DNA of 34,645 bases from a bacterium. GTDB taxonomy: Bacteria; Pseudomonadota; Alphaproteobacteria; Rs-D84; CACZYB01. The notes under the pieces are model-generated. The model saw only the letters and a list, made by a program, of their open reading frames with translations, did not search any database and was not told where the DNA came from. The stretch lies in assembly GCA_014803575.1 (NCBI GenBank), contig JAAVBO010000003.1, forward strand, positions 23,617-58,261. The letters run 5' to 3'. The position numbers and the translations under genes are program-made. Numbering within the stretch: position 1 is the stretch's first letter; the number at the start of each line of letters is the position of its first letter. Positions 23,721-31,785 of this stretch are shown in pieces.

Positions 23721-24861
23721 TGTTTATGTCCCTTTCTTTGAATAAATATAGTATACAATCTCTGTTTACATCATTTTCACTTTCCATATTTATAATGTCA
23801 CCTTTTTTCACATTAAATGATAAGGTACTTCTTGTATATCCGCTACTATGATTTTCGAATACAGCTAATAAAGTCTTATTAAGACGCAGATTGGTTATAG
23901 CTCCATTTTTTAATCCCGAACAATAAAATACAGTGCCATTAAACGGAGCAGTATAGATATGTGATGATGTAGGATTAAATACAACTCCTCTTGTCGTATT
24001 TACATATGGTTTATCGTTTGCATCAATTGTACTTACTTCATTTATAGACATATATTGATTTGTTTGAAAAGAACCTATTAATCTGTATGCAACAAAGCCG
24101 TTGCTTGCAGCAATAGAGGTTGACATATTTAATCCTTCATTGCTTATAATCATATCTATGGTGTAATCTGCTTTTATTATAGCGAAAATGTAGTATTGTG
24201 TGTTTGGATTTATTGTTATATTTCGCTCCAAACCTCCGACATTAGAACCACTTTCCCAATAGGTGTTTATTTGTTTTACTATTGGTGTGGTCAGTCTTAT
24301 ATCATACATGTTATCAAAAGATCTTGCTTCTCCACAGTCTATTTTTATGGCTGAATCGGATACTTTTGTTAAATTAAAGCCACTTATATGATTTTTTGGC
24401 AGAGTAATATATTTTTTTATAAGTTCTGTTGCATTTTTTGGTGTCAGTGCTTTTGTATTATTGTTCCCAGTTAATGTTTCAGTTTTTGTTGCAAATTGGG
24501 TTGGTCCTATGTTTGTTTCAGTTGCAAGTTGGGTTGCATTGGAACAATCATCACTCATTACACCTTTTGATATTATAGTTTCTTTTGATACATTGCTTAA
24601 ATCTTGTTTTGCAATGTTTCTGTTTGCAATATCTTCACAGGAGACATTTTCCATATTGGATTTAGCAATACCTTTATCAACTATTTTTTGCATAGGGATG
24701 TTTGTTAAATCTTCACGAGCAAGAGGGATGCCTCCTGCGGTCATATTATCGTGAACGATAGCTGTTTTTTTTGTTGTATCTACGGTGATTTCTCCTTCCA
24801 GTCCCGTAAATAGTATATGTTCATCCGTAGAACCTCTACGAAATTGTATAGCTGTTGTCAT
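23713..24861 (-). CDS. phage tail-fibre-like protein with Mtd-type N-terminal domain
   Basis: The 382-residue protein starts TTAIQFRRGSTDEHILFTGL and continues EGEITVDTTKKTAIVHDN and GGIPLAR, the pattern of the N-terminal domain of Mtd-like receptor-binding and tail-fibre proteins. Degenerate repeats of about 18 residues follow (AREDLTNIPMQKIVDKGI, AKSNMENVSCEDIANRNI, AKQDLSNVSKETIISKGV), then a beta-rich C-terminal region that may bind a receptor. GGAGG precedes the ATG. A TATAAT lies at 24888-24883 with no clear -35 box. There are no phage structural, lysis or integrase genes nearby. Confidence 0.78.
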   Translation of the reverse strand: MTTAIQFRRGSTDEHILFTGLEGEITVDTTKKTAIVHDNMTAGGIPLAREDLTNIPMQKIVDKGIAKSNMENVSCEDIANRNIAKQDLSNVSKETIISKGVMSDDCSNATQLATETNIGPTQFATKTETLTGNNNTKALTPKNATELIKKYITLPKNHISGFNLTKVSDSAIKIDCGEARSFDNMYDIRLTTPIVKQINTYWESGSNVGGLERNITINPNTQYYIFAIIKADYTIDMIISNEGLNMSTSIAASNGFVAYRLIGSFQTNQYMSINEVSTIDANDKPYVNTTRGVVFNPTSSHIYTAPFNGTVFYCSGLKNGAITNLRLNKTLLAVFENHSSGYTRSTLSFNVKKGDIINMESENDVNRDCILYLFKERDINNV

Positions 24862-24889
24862 TTTACCTCCGTTTTTGTTTAGATTATAT

Positions 24890-24971
24890 CGTATATCAAA
24901 CCAATTTGTATTGTTTGAAATTTTGGAGATTGAAATTTTAAGGAAGATAGTTTTTGTTAGTTTGATATACG
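24890..24971. repeat. 12-bp perfect inverted repeat upstream of the tail-fibre gene
   Basis: CGTATATCAAAC (24890-24901) and GTTTGATATACG (24960-24971) are exact inverted copies separated by 58 nt. The proximal arm lies directly upstream of the tail-fibre -10 box, so it could be an operator half; alternatively the pair may mark ends of an inserted segment. Confidence 0.5.
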
Positions 24972-25043
24972 AGTTAAGATGACTAATATAGATATAATTA
25001 TCCCATTAGTTGAAAATTACTATACACTATTTTTTATAAAAAG

Positions 25044-25223
25044 TCAAGAACAATTTTAGAACACTTTATCCCATACCGTTTGCCATTCTTGTAATCTCAT
25101 AACTCAAACTAAGCTCCTCGCTAACACCGCTCGTTGCTAAGTTTTCGTTTTATTCGGTTTCAAGAATAATTTTAGAACATTATAATTTGTACCGTTTGCC
25201 ATTCTTGTAATCTTATAAGTTAA
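25044..25223. repeat. two imperfect direct repeats of about 63 bp
   Basis: Copy 1 (25044-25107) and copy 2 (25160-25223) share TCAAGAA-AATTTTAGAACA and an exact 23-bp core (ACCGTTTGCC...TCT). Copy 2 runs into the 3' end and stop codon of the DUF167 gene. With the inverted repeat, this accounts for the roughly 350-nt gene-free stretch 24862-25212, in which I see no other gene. Confidence 0.7.
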
Positions 25224-25461
25224 TTATGGTTTCGGAATCTATTTCTATGATTTTATTCTTTGAGGTTAGTCCCTTTATAATTTTAATATTTGATTTAGGA
25301 AGTTTTAATTCTTTTGATAAAAATTTTATTAAGGCTTCGTTTGCCTTTCCATCGATTGGCGTGGTTGTGATGGCGATTTTTATCATATCGTCAAAGGTTC
25401 CGCAAATCTCATTCCTTTTTGCATTGGGTTGAAGGTGTATTTTTAATATTTGTTTTGGCAT
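25213..25461 (-). CDS. DUF167 (YggU-family) protein
   Basis: The 82-residue product has the family pattern LKIHLQPNAKRNEICG, PIDGKANEALIKFLSKELKLPKSNI and KGLTSKNKIIEI, and matches the family in length. DUF167 proteins are small alpha/beta proteins of uncertain function. It is the last gene of the def-fmt-truA operon and overlaps the kinase gene by 19 nt. Its stop codon lies within a repeat copy. Confidence 0.92.
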   Translation of the reverse strand: MPKQILKIHLQPNAKRNEICGTFDDMIKIAITTTPIDGKANEALIKFLSKELKLPKSNIKIIKGLTSKNKIIEIDSETIINL

Positions 25462-26003
25462 ATTGTTTCGATATGTTTTAGTATTATTTCCTTTGTTTGA
25501 AGTGGTGAAAGGTTGGAATTATCAATTTCCAATTTATACTTATTTTTCATATTTATAAGTTGTCTTTGATATATTTGTTTTGCGATTTCCGTATCGGTTA
25601 GTTTCATTTTTTCCGCTCTTTCTTTATTTACTACACGGGAAAGCAAAGTTTCCTCTGTTGGGGTAAGAATGATGGGAATATAAAGGTGATTTATTTGTTT
25701 TGCAAATTTATTTACGAGTTTGTAAAATTTTATATCATCTTTTTCTTCTTCTAAAAAGGTTGTAAAAATTATATTTTCCTTTACACCGATTTTTTTGAAA
25801 TATTTGAATGCAATTTTGTATATTTTATCTATGTATTTACCTTTGCATTTCGGAAGAGTTGTTGTTATGTCGGTCAAACAAAATAGAACATTGTTGACAG
25901 TGTGATTGTCAAATATTTTGAAATCATTATCCTTTGCAAGTTCTTTGGCGATTGTAAGTTTACCGGCAGCCGGATAGCCAATAAGGTGTATTATGAATTT
26001 CAT
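25443..26003 (-). CDS. P-loop kinase-like protein
   Basis: This 186-residue protein has a Walker A motif GYPAAGKLT (9-17, Lys15) at the extreme N terminus, followed by FKIFDNHTVNNVLF and a helical C-terminal half with a lid-like Arg-containing stretch (TLLSRVVNKERAEKM). Layout is that of small nucleoside/shikimate-type kinases of the AAA_18/AAA_33 group. The substrate is unknown. It lies 10 nt after truA with AAAGGAGG before the ATG. It is not a usual member of the def-fmt-truA group. Confidence 0.75.
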   Translation of the reverse strand: MKFIIHLIGYPAAGKLTIAKELAKDNDFKIFDNHTVNNVLFCLTDITTTLPKCKGKYIDKIYKIAFKYFKKIGVKENIIFTTFLEEEKDDIKFYKLVNKFAKQINHLYIPIILTPTEETLLSRVVNKERAEKMKLTDTEIAKQIYQRQLINMKNKYKLEIDNSNLSPLQTKEIILKHIETICQNKY

Positions 26004-26013
26004 TTAACCTCCT

Positions 26014-26757
26014 TTAATATTCTGCTTTTTCAAAATAAAGTCCGCATGCTGGGGCGGTCGGGCCGGCCTTTGTTCGGTCCTTTGCCTCTAAAATATCGAT
26101 GAATTGTTGTTCGGTTAATTTGTGGCGACCAACCATTTCAAGAGTGCCGACTATGTTTCGGACCTGATGATGAAGGAATGATTTTGCATTGAGGCTTATT
26201 TCAATTAAATCGCCATTTCTTTTTACGCTTATTTCATCAAGGGTTTTAATAGGTGATTTTGCCTGACATTCGGAGGCACGAAATGATGAAAAGTCGTGTT
26301 TTCCTACTAGGTTTTGTGCGACTTTATCCATAAGTTCGGTATCAAGGGGGTGGTATACCCACCATACCCTTTGATTATCAATTATCGGACGGGTAGGGCG
26401 GTTTAGGATTTTGTATATGTAGTAGCGTTTTTTACAGCTGAACCTTGCGTGAAAATCGTCATGGACCTTTTCTACATTTAAGATTGAAATATCTTCGTTT
26501 GATTGTTGAAGATGAAAATTTGTTGCCATAAGGATTTTATAGGGGTCGTATTCCTTTGAAAGCTCTATATGTGCTGGCATACGAATCGCATGGACGCCGG
26601 CGTCTGTTCGGCCTGCGGAATAACATTCGGTATTTTCTCCGCAAAATTTGAAGATGGCGTTTTGGATGGCACCTTGGACGGACGGGCTGTCGTCTTGGAT
26701 TTGCCAGCCGGAATATTTTGTGCCTATGTATTCAATTTCAAGTTTATATTTAGTCAT
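26014..26757 (-). CDS. truA: tRNA pseudouridine(38-40) synthase TruA
   Basis: TruA isomerises uridines 38-40 in the tRNA anticodon arm. The 247-residue product has the family core: YIGTKYSGWQ, SVQGAIQNAI, the catalytic Asp52 in SAGRTDAGVHA, FHARFSCKKRYYIYKI, SFLHHQVRNIVGTLEMVGR and a C-terminal GPTAPACGLYFEKAEY. It overlaps the fmt gene by 8 nt. Confidence 0.96.
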   Translation of the reverse strand: MTKYKLEIEYIGTKYSGWQIQDDSPSVQGAIQNAIFKFCGENTECYSAGRTDAGVHAIRMPAHIELSKEYDPYKILMATNFHLQQSNEDISILNVEKVHDDFHARFSCKKRYYIYKILNRPTRPIIDNQRVWWVYHPLDTELMDKVAQNLVGKHDFSSFRASECQAKSPIKTLDEISVKRNGDLIEISLNAKSFLHHQVRNIVGTLEMVGRHKLTEQQFIDILEAKDRTKAGPTAPACGLYFEKAEY

Positions 26758-27679
26758 TTAGGTTTTTGCCAATTTCAAATTTGTATCCGTTTATAAAAGC
26801 CTTTGTTGTAAGAGGATTTCCGCCGGATTTTTGAAGTTCTTCTATTTTAATAATACTTCCGTTCCCGCAGGCGATTTGTAAATCATTTGTTAAAATTGTT
26901 CCTGCCGGTTGGTTGGTAGTTTCATTTATAAGTGATGTTTTTAAAACCTTTATTTGAGTATCATTGTGTATGAAGTATGCCTTTGGTGAGGGCATAAGTC
27001 CACGGACAAGATTGTGGATTTTTCCTGCTGAATTTTGCCAATTTATTTTTGATTCTTCCTTATCCAACTTTGGGGCAAGGGTGAAATTGTCAATTTGTTT
27101 TTGTGGTATGATAGAATCTTTTTTTTCAAGGTATTCTAGTATCATTTTTGCACCAAGTTCGGACATTTTGTTTTCAAGGTCGCCGTAAGTGATATTATCA
27201 TCAATTTCAATTTCTTCCTTTAAAAGCATATCGCCTGTATCCATACCTGCATCCATTTTCATAATGGTAATTCCGGTTTTCGAATCGCCGTTTAAAATTG
27301 AGCGTTGGATTGGATTTGCACCTCTTAAATTCGGAAGAAGGGATGCGTGGATATTTATACAGCCGAGTGATGGTATATCAAGAACCGTTTGAGGAAGTAT
27401 TATTCCGTAGGCTGCGACTATTATAATATCAGGGTGAAGATTTTTTAACTGCTCCACTGTTTCTTCTTTCTTAAAATTTTTAGGTGTGAAAACTGGGATG
27501 TTAAATTTTTCTGCGGTAATATTAACGGGTGATTTTGTTAAAATCATTTTTCTGCCTTGTGGCTTTGGTTCCTTTGTATAAACGCCGATAACATTATAAT
27601 TATTTATTAAATTTAAAAGTGCGGGAACGGAAAAATCCGGTGTTCCCATAAATACTATATTCAATTTTTTATTTCCCAA
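26750..27679 (-). CDS. fmt: methionyl-tRNA formyltransferase
   Basis: Fmt formylates initiator Met-tRNA with 10-formyl-tetrahydrofolate. The product is 309 residues from TTG 27679. It has FMGTPDFSVPAL, the catalytic Asn109/His111/Asp150 set (CINIHASLLP, DAGMDTGD) and the SLLP..RGANPIQRSILNGD loop. Most Fmt proteins start at M-x-IVFMGTPDF. Here that position is also TTG (27664), so the true start is one of two TTG codons and no ATG is available. The reading frame overlaps def by 11 nt. Confidence 0.96.
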   Translation of the reverse strand: MGNKKLNIVFMGTPDFSVPALLNLINNYNVIGVYTKEPKPQGRKMILTKSPVNITAEKFNIPVFTPKNFKKEETVEQLKNLHPDIIIVAAYGIILPQTVLDIPSLGCINIHASLLPNLRGANPIQRSILNGDSKTGITIMKMDAGMDTGDMLLKEEIEIDDNITYGDLENKMSELGAKMILEYLEKKDSIIPQKQIDNFTLAPKLDKEESKINWQNSAGKIHNLVRGLMPSPKAYFIHNDTQIKVLKTSLINETTNQPAGTILTNDLQIACGNGSIIKIEELQKSGGNPLTTKAFINGYKFEIGKNLND

Positions 27680-28217
27680 TTTTTATTTTTTTTAATTTTT
27701 TAGATACTAGTTTTTTCTTTAATGGACTTAGGTAATCAATGAAAAGTTTGCCGTCCAAATGATCAAGTTCGTGTTCAATACAACGGGCAAGCAAGCCGTC
27801 TGCTTCTAATTTTACGGAATTTCCCATTTCATCGGTGTAAGAAATTGAAATTTGTTTTGGACGTTCAATTTCGTAATAGATTGTTGGGACGGAAAGACAT
27901 CCTTCTTCCTTTGTACACAATTCCTTTGATACAGAAATTATTTCAGGATTTATTATTTTTAAATATCTTTTTGATGGAAGTGGGCATTTATCTTCACGAG
28001 CGATAGTTTCTGCATCAATTATAATTATTTTTTTCAAAAGTCCTATTTGCGGACCGGCAAGTCCTATACCATCAAAATGTTCCATAATTTCTGCCATATC
28101 ATCAAAGGTTTCCAACAAATCGTTGGTTATTTTATCAACCTTTGTTGTGGGTTGGCGAAGTATTGGGTCCGGTTCCGTATATAGTGTTATAGTGTTCTTC
28201 TTTTTTAAATCTTCCAT
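27669..28217 (-). CDS. def: peptide deformylase
   Basis: Def removes the N-formyl group from nascent proteins. The 182-residue product has all three motifs: GIGLAGPQIG (50-59), EGCLSVP (Cys107 metal ligand) and CIEHELDHLDG (His149, Glu150, His153). The tail is Lys-rich. It is the first gene of the minus-strand operon def-fmt-truA-kinase-DUF167, divergent from rmuC. The 58-nt divergent gap contains a TATAAT on the minus strand but no convincing -35 box. Confidence 0.97.
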   Translation of the reverse strand: MEDLKKKNTITLYTEPDPILRQPTTKVDKITNDLLETFDDMAEIMEHFDGIGLAGPQIGLLKKIIIIDAETIAREDKCPLPSKRYLKIINPEIISVSKELCTKEEGCLSVPTIYYEIERPKQISISYTDEMGNSVKLEADGLLARCIEHELDHLDGKLFIDYLSPLKKKLVSKKLKKIKIGK

Positions 28218-28275
28218 TTTATAAATCTTTCTGTTATTATATTGATATTATTTAATATAAGAGGAAAAGTTTAAA

Positions 28276-29457
28276 ATGACAATAGTTTTTATTTCTTTGA
28301 GTGTGGTATTGTTTGTTACTGCGGTTTATTTATTTTTGAAAAATCAAAATTTATCGCGGGAAAATTTTCGTCTTTCTGTTTCTTTGGAACAAGAGCGAAA
28401 ATCTGTTGAGGCAAAAGTTTCTGAAATTACAAAAGTGAAAGAAGAGTTTTCGCGGGAGTTTGAAAATATATCAAACAGGATTTTGAAAATGCAAAGGGAG
28501 GATTTTGATAGGGAACAAAGGGCATCTCTTTCCGTTCTTCTTAATCCGTTTCAAACTCAGATAAAAGATTTTAGGGATTTGATAGAAAAAACAAATCTTA
28601 AAAATGAAAATGACAAGGGAGCTTTGAGTAAGGAGTTAGCGGAGCTTAAGAACCTTAATGTAACTTTATCAAAGAATGCCGATGATTTGACTAATGCACT
28701 TAAAGGAAATACAAAAGTGCAGGGGGATTGGGGCGAACATATGCTTAAAGACATTCTTGATATGGCGGGATTTATTGAAGGAATGGATTATCAAATGCAG
28801 TTTAATGTGAAAGGTGAAAATGGTGAAAATTTGCGTCCTGATTGTGTGATAAATCTTCCAAACGGAAAAAAGCTTATTGTGGATTCAAAGGTTTCTATTT
28901 CTGCCTATATTGATTTTATAAGAGAGGAAAATCCGGATAGGAAAAAAGAGTTTTTAAAAAATCATATTAATTCCATAAAAAAACATATTATGGAGCTTTC
29001 AAATAAAGAGTATCAAAAAATTCTTTCTGATTTTGAATTTGTGTTTATGTTTATTCCCAATGAGCAGGCTTATATAGAGGCGTTGAAATGTGATAATTGT
29101 ATTTATGATACTGCATATAAGGCAAATATTGCTATTACTACGCCATCGTCAATTCTTCCAATACTCAGGACGGTTAAAAATCTGTGGAATATTGAAAAGC
29201 AAAATCAAAATGCTTCTGTGATTGCGGAAAAGGCGGGAAAGCTTTACGATAAACTTGTCGGCTTTGTTGAAAATATGAAAAAGATTGATAAAGGACTTGC
29301 AAGTGCAAGAAGTGCTTATGATGATGCGTTTAATCAGCTTTCTGACGGACGAGGCTCTGCAATTTCCATTGCTGAGGATATGAAGGCAAAGGGGGCAAGG
29401 ACGGTAAAAAATATTGGAATTGATAATCAAAAGTCTTTAATCGGTGATGCGGAATAA
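28276..29457 (+). CDS. rmuC: DNA recombination protein RmuC
   Basis: RmuC is a predicted membrane-tethered nuclease-like protein that limits inversion/recombination events. The 393-residue product has an N-terminal transmembrane helix (3-22), a long coiled coil (about 25-135), then the RmuC core: VQGDWGEHMLKDILDMAGF, LRPDCVINLPNGKKLIVDSKVS (a PD-(D/E)xK-type acid/acid-Lys pattern) and FMFIPNEQAYIEAL. AAGAGG precedes the ATG. It appears to be a single-gene unit with no clear terminator. Confidence 0.95.
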   Translation: MTIVFISLSVVLFVTAVYLFLKNQNLSRENFRLSVSLEQERKSVEAKVSEITKVKEEFSREFENISNRILKMQREDFDREQRASLSVLLNPFQTQIKDFRDLIEKTNLKNENDKGALSKELAELKNLNVTLSKNADDLTNALKGNTKVQGDWGEHMLKDILDMAGFIEGMDYQMQFNVKGENGENLRPDCVINLPNGKKLIVDSKVSISAYIDFIREENPDRKKEFLKNHINSIKKHIMELSNKEYQKILSDFEFVFMFIPNEQAYIEALKCDNCIYDTAYKANIAITTPSSILPILRTVKNLWNIEKQNQNASVIAEKAGKLYDKLVGFVENMKKIDKGLASARSAYDDAFNQLSDGRGSAISIAEDMKAKGARTVKNIGIDNQKSLIGDAE

Positions 29458-29463
29458 AATAGT

Positions 29464-29495
29464 TTGCGTTAAATTTTATTTTGTGATATTATAAT
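29464..29495 (+). promoter_or_regulatory. promoter of the two-helix secreted-type gene
   Basis: TTGCGT (29464-29469), 17 nt, then TATTAT (29487-29492) overlapping TATAAT (29490-29495), just after the rmuC stop. The GTGATATTATAAT block matches the promoter at 12653-12684. Confidence 0.55.
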
Positions 29496-29517
29496 AAAAG
29501 TTCTTAGGAGTTAATGT

Positions 29518-30183
29518 ATGAAAAAATTTTTAATTTTATTTTTTGTAATTATGTGTTGTTTCGGTAATATGGCTTTTTCCCAAACCAGAACCAGAGTGAG
29601 AAGGGCGAATGCTTCACGTGGAAACGGTTTTACTTTTTCCCAAGATGCAAAGGACAGAATAAAAATCGGGTGTCAGTCCGTTATGAAAAAGGCACAACAA
29701 TTTTCAAGGGAGATGAGGGCTAAGGGAAGTTCAAATATTGAATCGGAAATTGTGTATATGTGTTCGGTAAATTCTATTGAACTTGAAAAGGCGGATTTGG
29801 GTCCATGGGAAAAATTTGTGCATGCTTGTATAAAAGTGTTTAATCAATTCAGAAACCTTATTTATGTGGCGGCGGTGTTTATGTTGCTTTGGATTTTAGT
29901 AAAAGCTATGTATGAAGGTGATATGAAGTGGATGCATATTGGTATGATGATTATTGGTGTGACTATGCTTGCCTTTGCAGAAGTGTTTTTGGATATTGCG
30001 ACAAATAGGGTTACAATTGATGATATAAGGAATAGTGAAATTTATGTTGATTGTCGTGAACCGGACAATGGACTTTACAGATGTGCGGTTGATGTAGAGG
30101 GGGCAATGGATAAAGAATCTATCTATTTATTTGATGTAAATCATTTATCTACACAATCAAAGACATTTAAAGGACTTTACTAG
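29518..30183 (+). CDS. exported two-helix membrane protein, TrbC/VirB2-pilin-like topology
   Basis: The 221-residue product has a signal peptide (1-21, MAFS|QT) and an Arg-rich segment (QTRTRVRRANASRGN) like that of other secreted proteins in this window. A helical region follows (about 40-105), then two hydrophobic helices (about 112-132 and 139-160) separated by a short turn around EGDMKWMHIG. The C-terminal tail contains two cysteines (VDCREPDNGLYRC). Two helices after a signal peptide resemble TrbC/VirB2-type pilins, but the protein is about twice their size and no conjugation genes are near, so this is only a structural analogy. Function unknown. Confidence 0.75.
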   Translation: MKKFLILFFVIMCCFGNMAFSQTRTRVRRANASRGNGFTFSQDAKDRIKIGCQSVMKKAQQFSREMRAKGSSNIESEIVYMCSVNSIELEKADLGPWEKFVHACIKVFNQFRNLIYVAAVFMLLWILVKAMYEGDMKWMHIGMMIIGVTMLAFAEVFLDIATNRVTIDDIRNSEIYVDCREPDNGLYRCAVDVEGAMDKESIYLFDVNHLSTQSKTFKGLY

Positions 30184-30293
30184 ATTCTTATGTATTTTTC
30201 TTTATTTTTCGGGACAAACTTGTTTTTTTAGTATAAAAAACTGCTGTTTTTGGAGAAAAATTGATTTTTTTTAGGAATTTTAAAGATTTTTTA

Positions 30294-30323
30294 TTGACTT
30301 CTTTGCTTTTTAATAGTTAGAAT
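30294..30323 (+). promoter_or_regulatory. HU gene promoter
   Basis: TTGACT (30294-30299), 18 nt, TAGAAT (30318-30323), about 55 nt before the HU start. The rest of the 194-nt gap 30184-30377 is AT-rich and shows nothing else that I can support. Confidence 0.5.
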
Positions 30324-30377
30324 CTATCTTAGTTGAGAAATTCAACATTTGTTAAAACAAAAGAAAAGGAGATAGAT

Positions 30378-30653
30378 ATGAATAAGAACGATTTAATAAA
30401 TGCTATTGCAGATTCAACAGAACTTTCAAAAGTAAAAGTTGGTGAAGTTCTTGATAGCTTTGTAAATGTTGTAACAAAAGCACTTAAAAAAGGTGAAGAA
30501 GTTCGTCTTATAGGTTTTGGAACTTTTGCTGTTTCAAAAAGAAAAGCAACAAAAGGTCATAACCCAAGAACAGGTGAAGAAATTAAAATCCCTGCTTCTA
30601 AACAACCTAAGTTTAAAGCTGGTAAAACATTGAAAGAAGCTATTAACAAATAA
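30378..30653 (+). CDS. hup: HU-family DNA-binding protein
   Basis: HU is a dimeric nucleoid protein that bends DNA. The 91-residue product starts MNKNDLINAIADSTELSKVKV and carries GFGTFAVSKRKATKGHNPRTGEEIKIPASKQPKFKAGKTLKEAIN, with the RNPxTG-type arm motif as HNPRTGE and the intercalating proline. The frame opens 15 codons earlier at a TTG, but AAAGGAG sits 7 nt before ATG 30378 and matches the family N terminus. Single gene with its own promoter and terminator. Confidence 0.97.
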   Translation: MNKNDLINAIADSTELSKVKVGEVLDSFVNVVTKALKKGEEVRLIGFGTFAVSKRKATKGHNPRTGEEIKIPASKQPKFKAGKTLKEAINK

Positions 30654-30671
30654 CTTTTTTTTAACAAAGAT

Positions 30672-30701
30672 TCCCCTCTTATTTCAAGAGGGGATTTTTT
30701 T
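30672..30701 (+). terminator. HU gene terminator
   Basis: Perfect stem TCCCCTCTT / AAGAGGGGA with loop ATTTC followed by a T run. Confidence 0.92.
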
Positions 30702-30712
30702 ATTCTTTTATC

Positions 30713-30741
30713 TTGTTTAAGTCTAGAAATTGTGATATAAT
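30713..30741 (+). promoter_or_regulatory. promoter of the second secreted-protein pair
   Basis: TTGTTT (30713-30718), 17 nt, TATAAT (30736-30741), with a leader carrying GGAAAGGA before ATG 30780. Confidence 0.65.
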
Positions 30742-30779
30742 GGTTTTGTTAAAAGTAAAAAAACTGGAAAGGACAAAAT

Positions 30780-31784
30780 ATGAATAAAAAAATAAGTTTA
30801 TGCTGTTTGGCTTTGTGTTTGACAGTTTCTTCTGTTGATGTGCTTGCTCAACGCGGAAGATCATCAAGAAGGAGTGGCGGAACAACGGCAACACAAAAAA
30901 ATGTTAGTTCGTCAATTATTTCTGGATTTGGAAATAAGTATTTTAAAAATGCTTCTATAACATTGGTTGAAAAAAGGTCTGTTAACCTTTCACCTCTTAT
31001 GGTTGAAAATAATCTTAAAAATATAACAAAAACAGATGATGCGGATGCGAGTTATAAGTTGTGTATTCCATGTGCAAATATTGTTTTAGAGTATGAAAAG
31101 GATGGAAAACTTCAAAATTATTCTGGTGGCGGAAATTGTTATTCATTGGAACCAGGGTATACAAATTTAAGATTGACTGTTCAAGCTGGGGCAATTAAGG
31201 CTTGTAGTGAAAAAGTAAGAATGACAATTAATGATGTCAGAAATCCATCAACAATGCCGGAAGTTGACAGTGTCGTTTTAAATATATTACCAAATTCTTC
31301 TGCATACGATTATTCAAATCTTGAATTTATGCAGGAAAAGGAAATTTTGGAATTGGTAAAGGATTATGATGATGCGAAAAAAGAAGCAAAGGATGCATGT
31401 AATATAAGTTCAGGTACATTGAAAGAAATTAGGAATTTATTAACTGCATCAACAGCAGTGTCTGCTGTGGCAACTGCAACAGGTGCAACTGATACGGCTT
31501 TGCAGATTGGTGCAAATGTGAAAGAGAAAGACAGAGGAACAAATCCAAACAGTAGAGCTAGAGGACTGGATATTGCGTCAACAGCAGTGTCTGCCGTAAG
31601 TACCGCTGGAAATCTCGCTTCAACAGTTACATCATTTATTTCTGTTAAAAAGATAGATGATTTGATAGATGATATGAAGAAATGTACGAAGGCAGCAACA
31701 AAAATGCACAATGCTGGTCTTGCTTTGGAAGCTGGTCTTGAAGATATAACTTCGGCTGATAATATTGAAAAAGAAGGAGAATAA
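30780..31784 (+). CDS. secreted protein with Arg/Ser-rich N terminus and Ala/Ser/Val-rich C-terminal segments
   Basis: The 334-residue product has a signal peptide (1-23, VLA|QR), then a basic segment (QRGRSSRRSGGTTATQ). A beta-rich middle domain contains a CIPCAN motif and further cysteines. A C-terminal part has two similar low-complexity hydrophobic stretches (ASTAVSAVATATGATDTAL and ASTAVSAVSTAGNLAS), the last followed by KKIDDLIDDMKKC. The same ending appears in the next gene's product (LKGLIDDLEECKEGL). CxxC could be redox-active or metal-binding, but no family is recognised. First gene of a two-gene unit. Confidence 0.82.
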   Translation: MNKKISLCCLALCLTVSSVDVLAQRGRSSRRSGGTTATQKNVSSSIISGFGNKYFKNASITLVEKRSVNLSPLMVENNLKNITKTDDADASYKLCIPCANIVLEYEKDGKLQNYSGGGNCYSLEPGYTNLRLTVQAGAIKACSEKVRMTINDVRNPSTMPEVDSVVLNILPNSSAYDYSNLEFMQEKEILELVKDYDDAKKEAKDACNISSGTLKEIRNLLTASTAVSAVATATGATDTALQIGANVKEKDRGTNPNSRARGLDIASTAVSAVSTAGNLASTVTSFISVKKIDDLIDDMKKCTKAATKMHNAGLALEAGLEDITSADNIEKEGE

Positions 31785-31785
31785 A

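Noticed and set aside
23457-24861. A prophage
   Set aside because: Only two tail-fibre-type genes are present; no integrase, capsid, terminase, lysis or attachment site is visible.
25108-25159. A coding remnant between the direct repeats
   Set aside because: Short frames (such as ELSLSYEITRMANG on the minus strand) break quickly and match no family that I recognise.
29518-30183. A type IV secretion or conjugation locus
   Set aside because: Neighbouring genes are rmuC and HU; no VirB4, VirB8-11 or relaxase, so only the two-helix topology supports it.
30184-30293. A small RNA or terminator in the gap before the HU promoter
   Set aside because: Only very AT-rich weak pairings (e.g. AAAAAC/GTTTTT) are present; not enough to call a feature.
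30333-30377. Longer HU start at TTG 30333
   Set aside because: The 15 extra residues are not family-like, while ATG 30378 has an ideal AAAGGAG and the HU N terminus.
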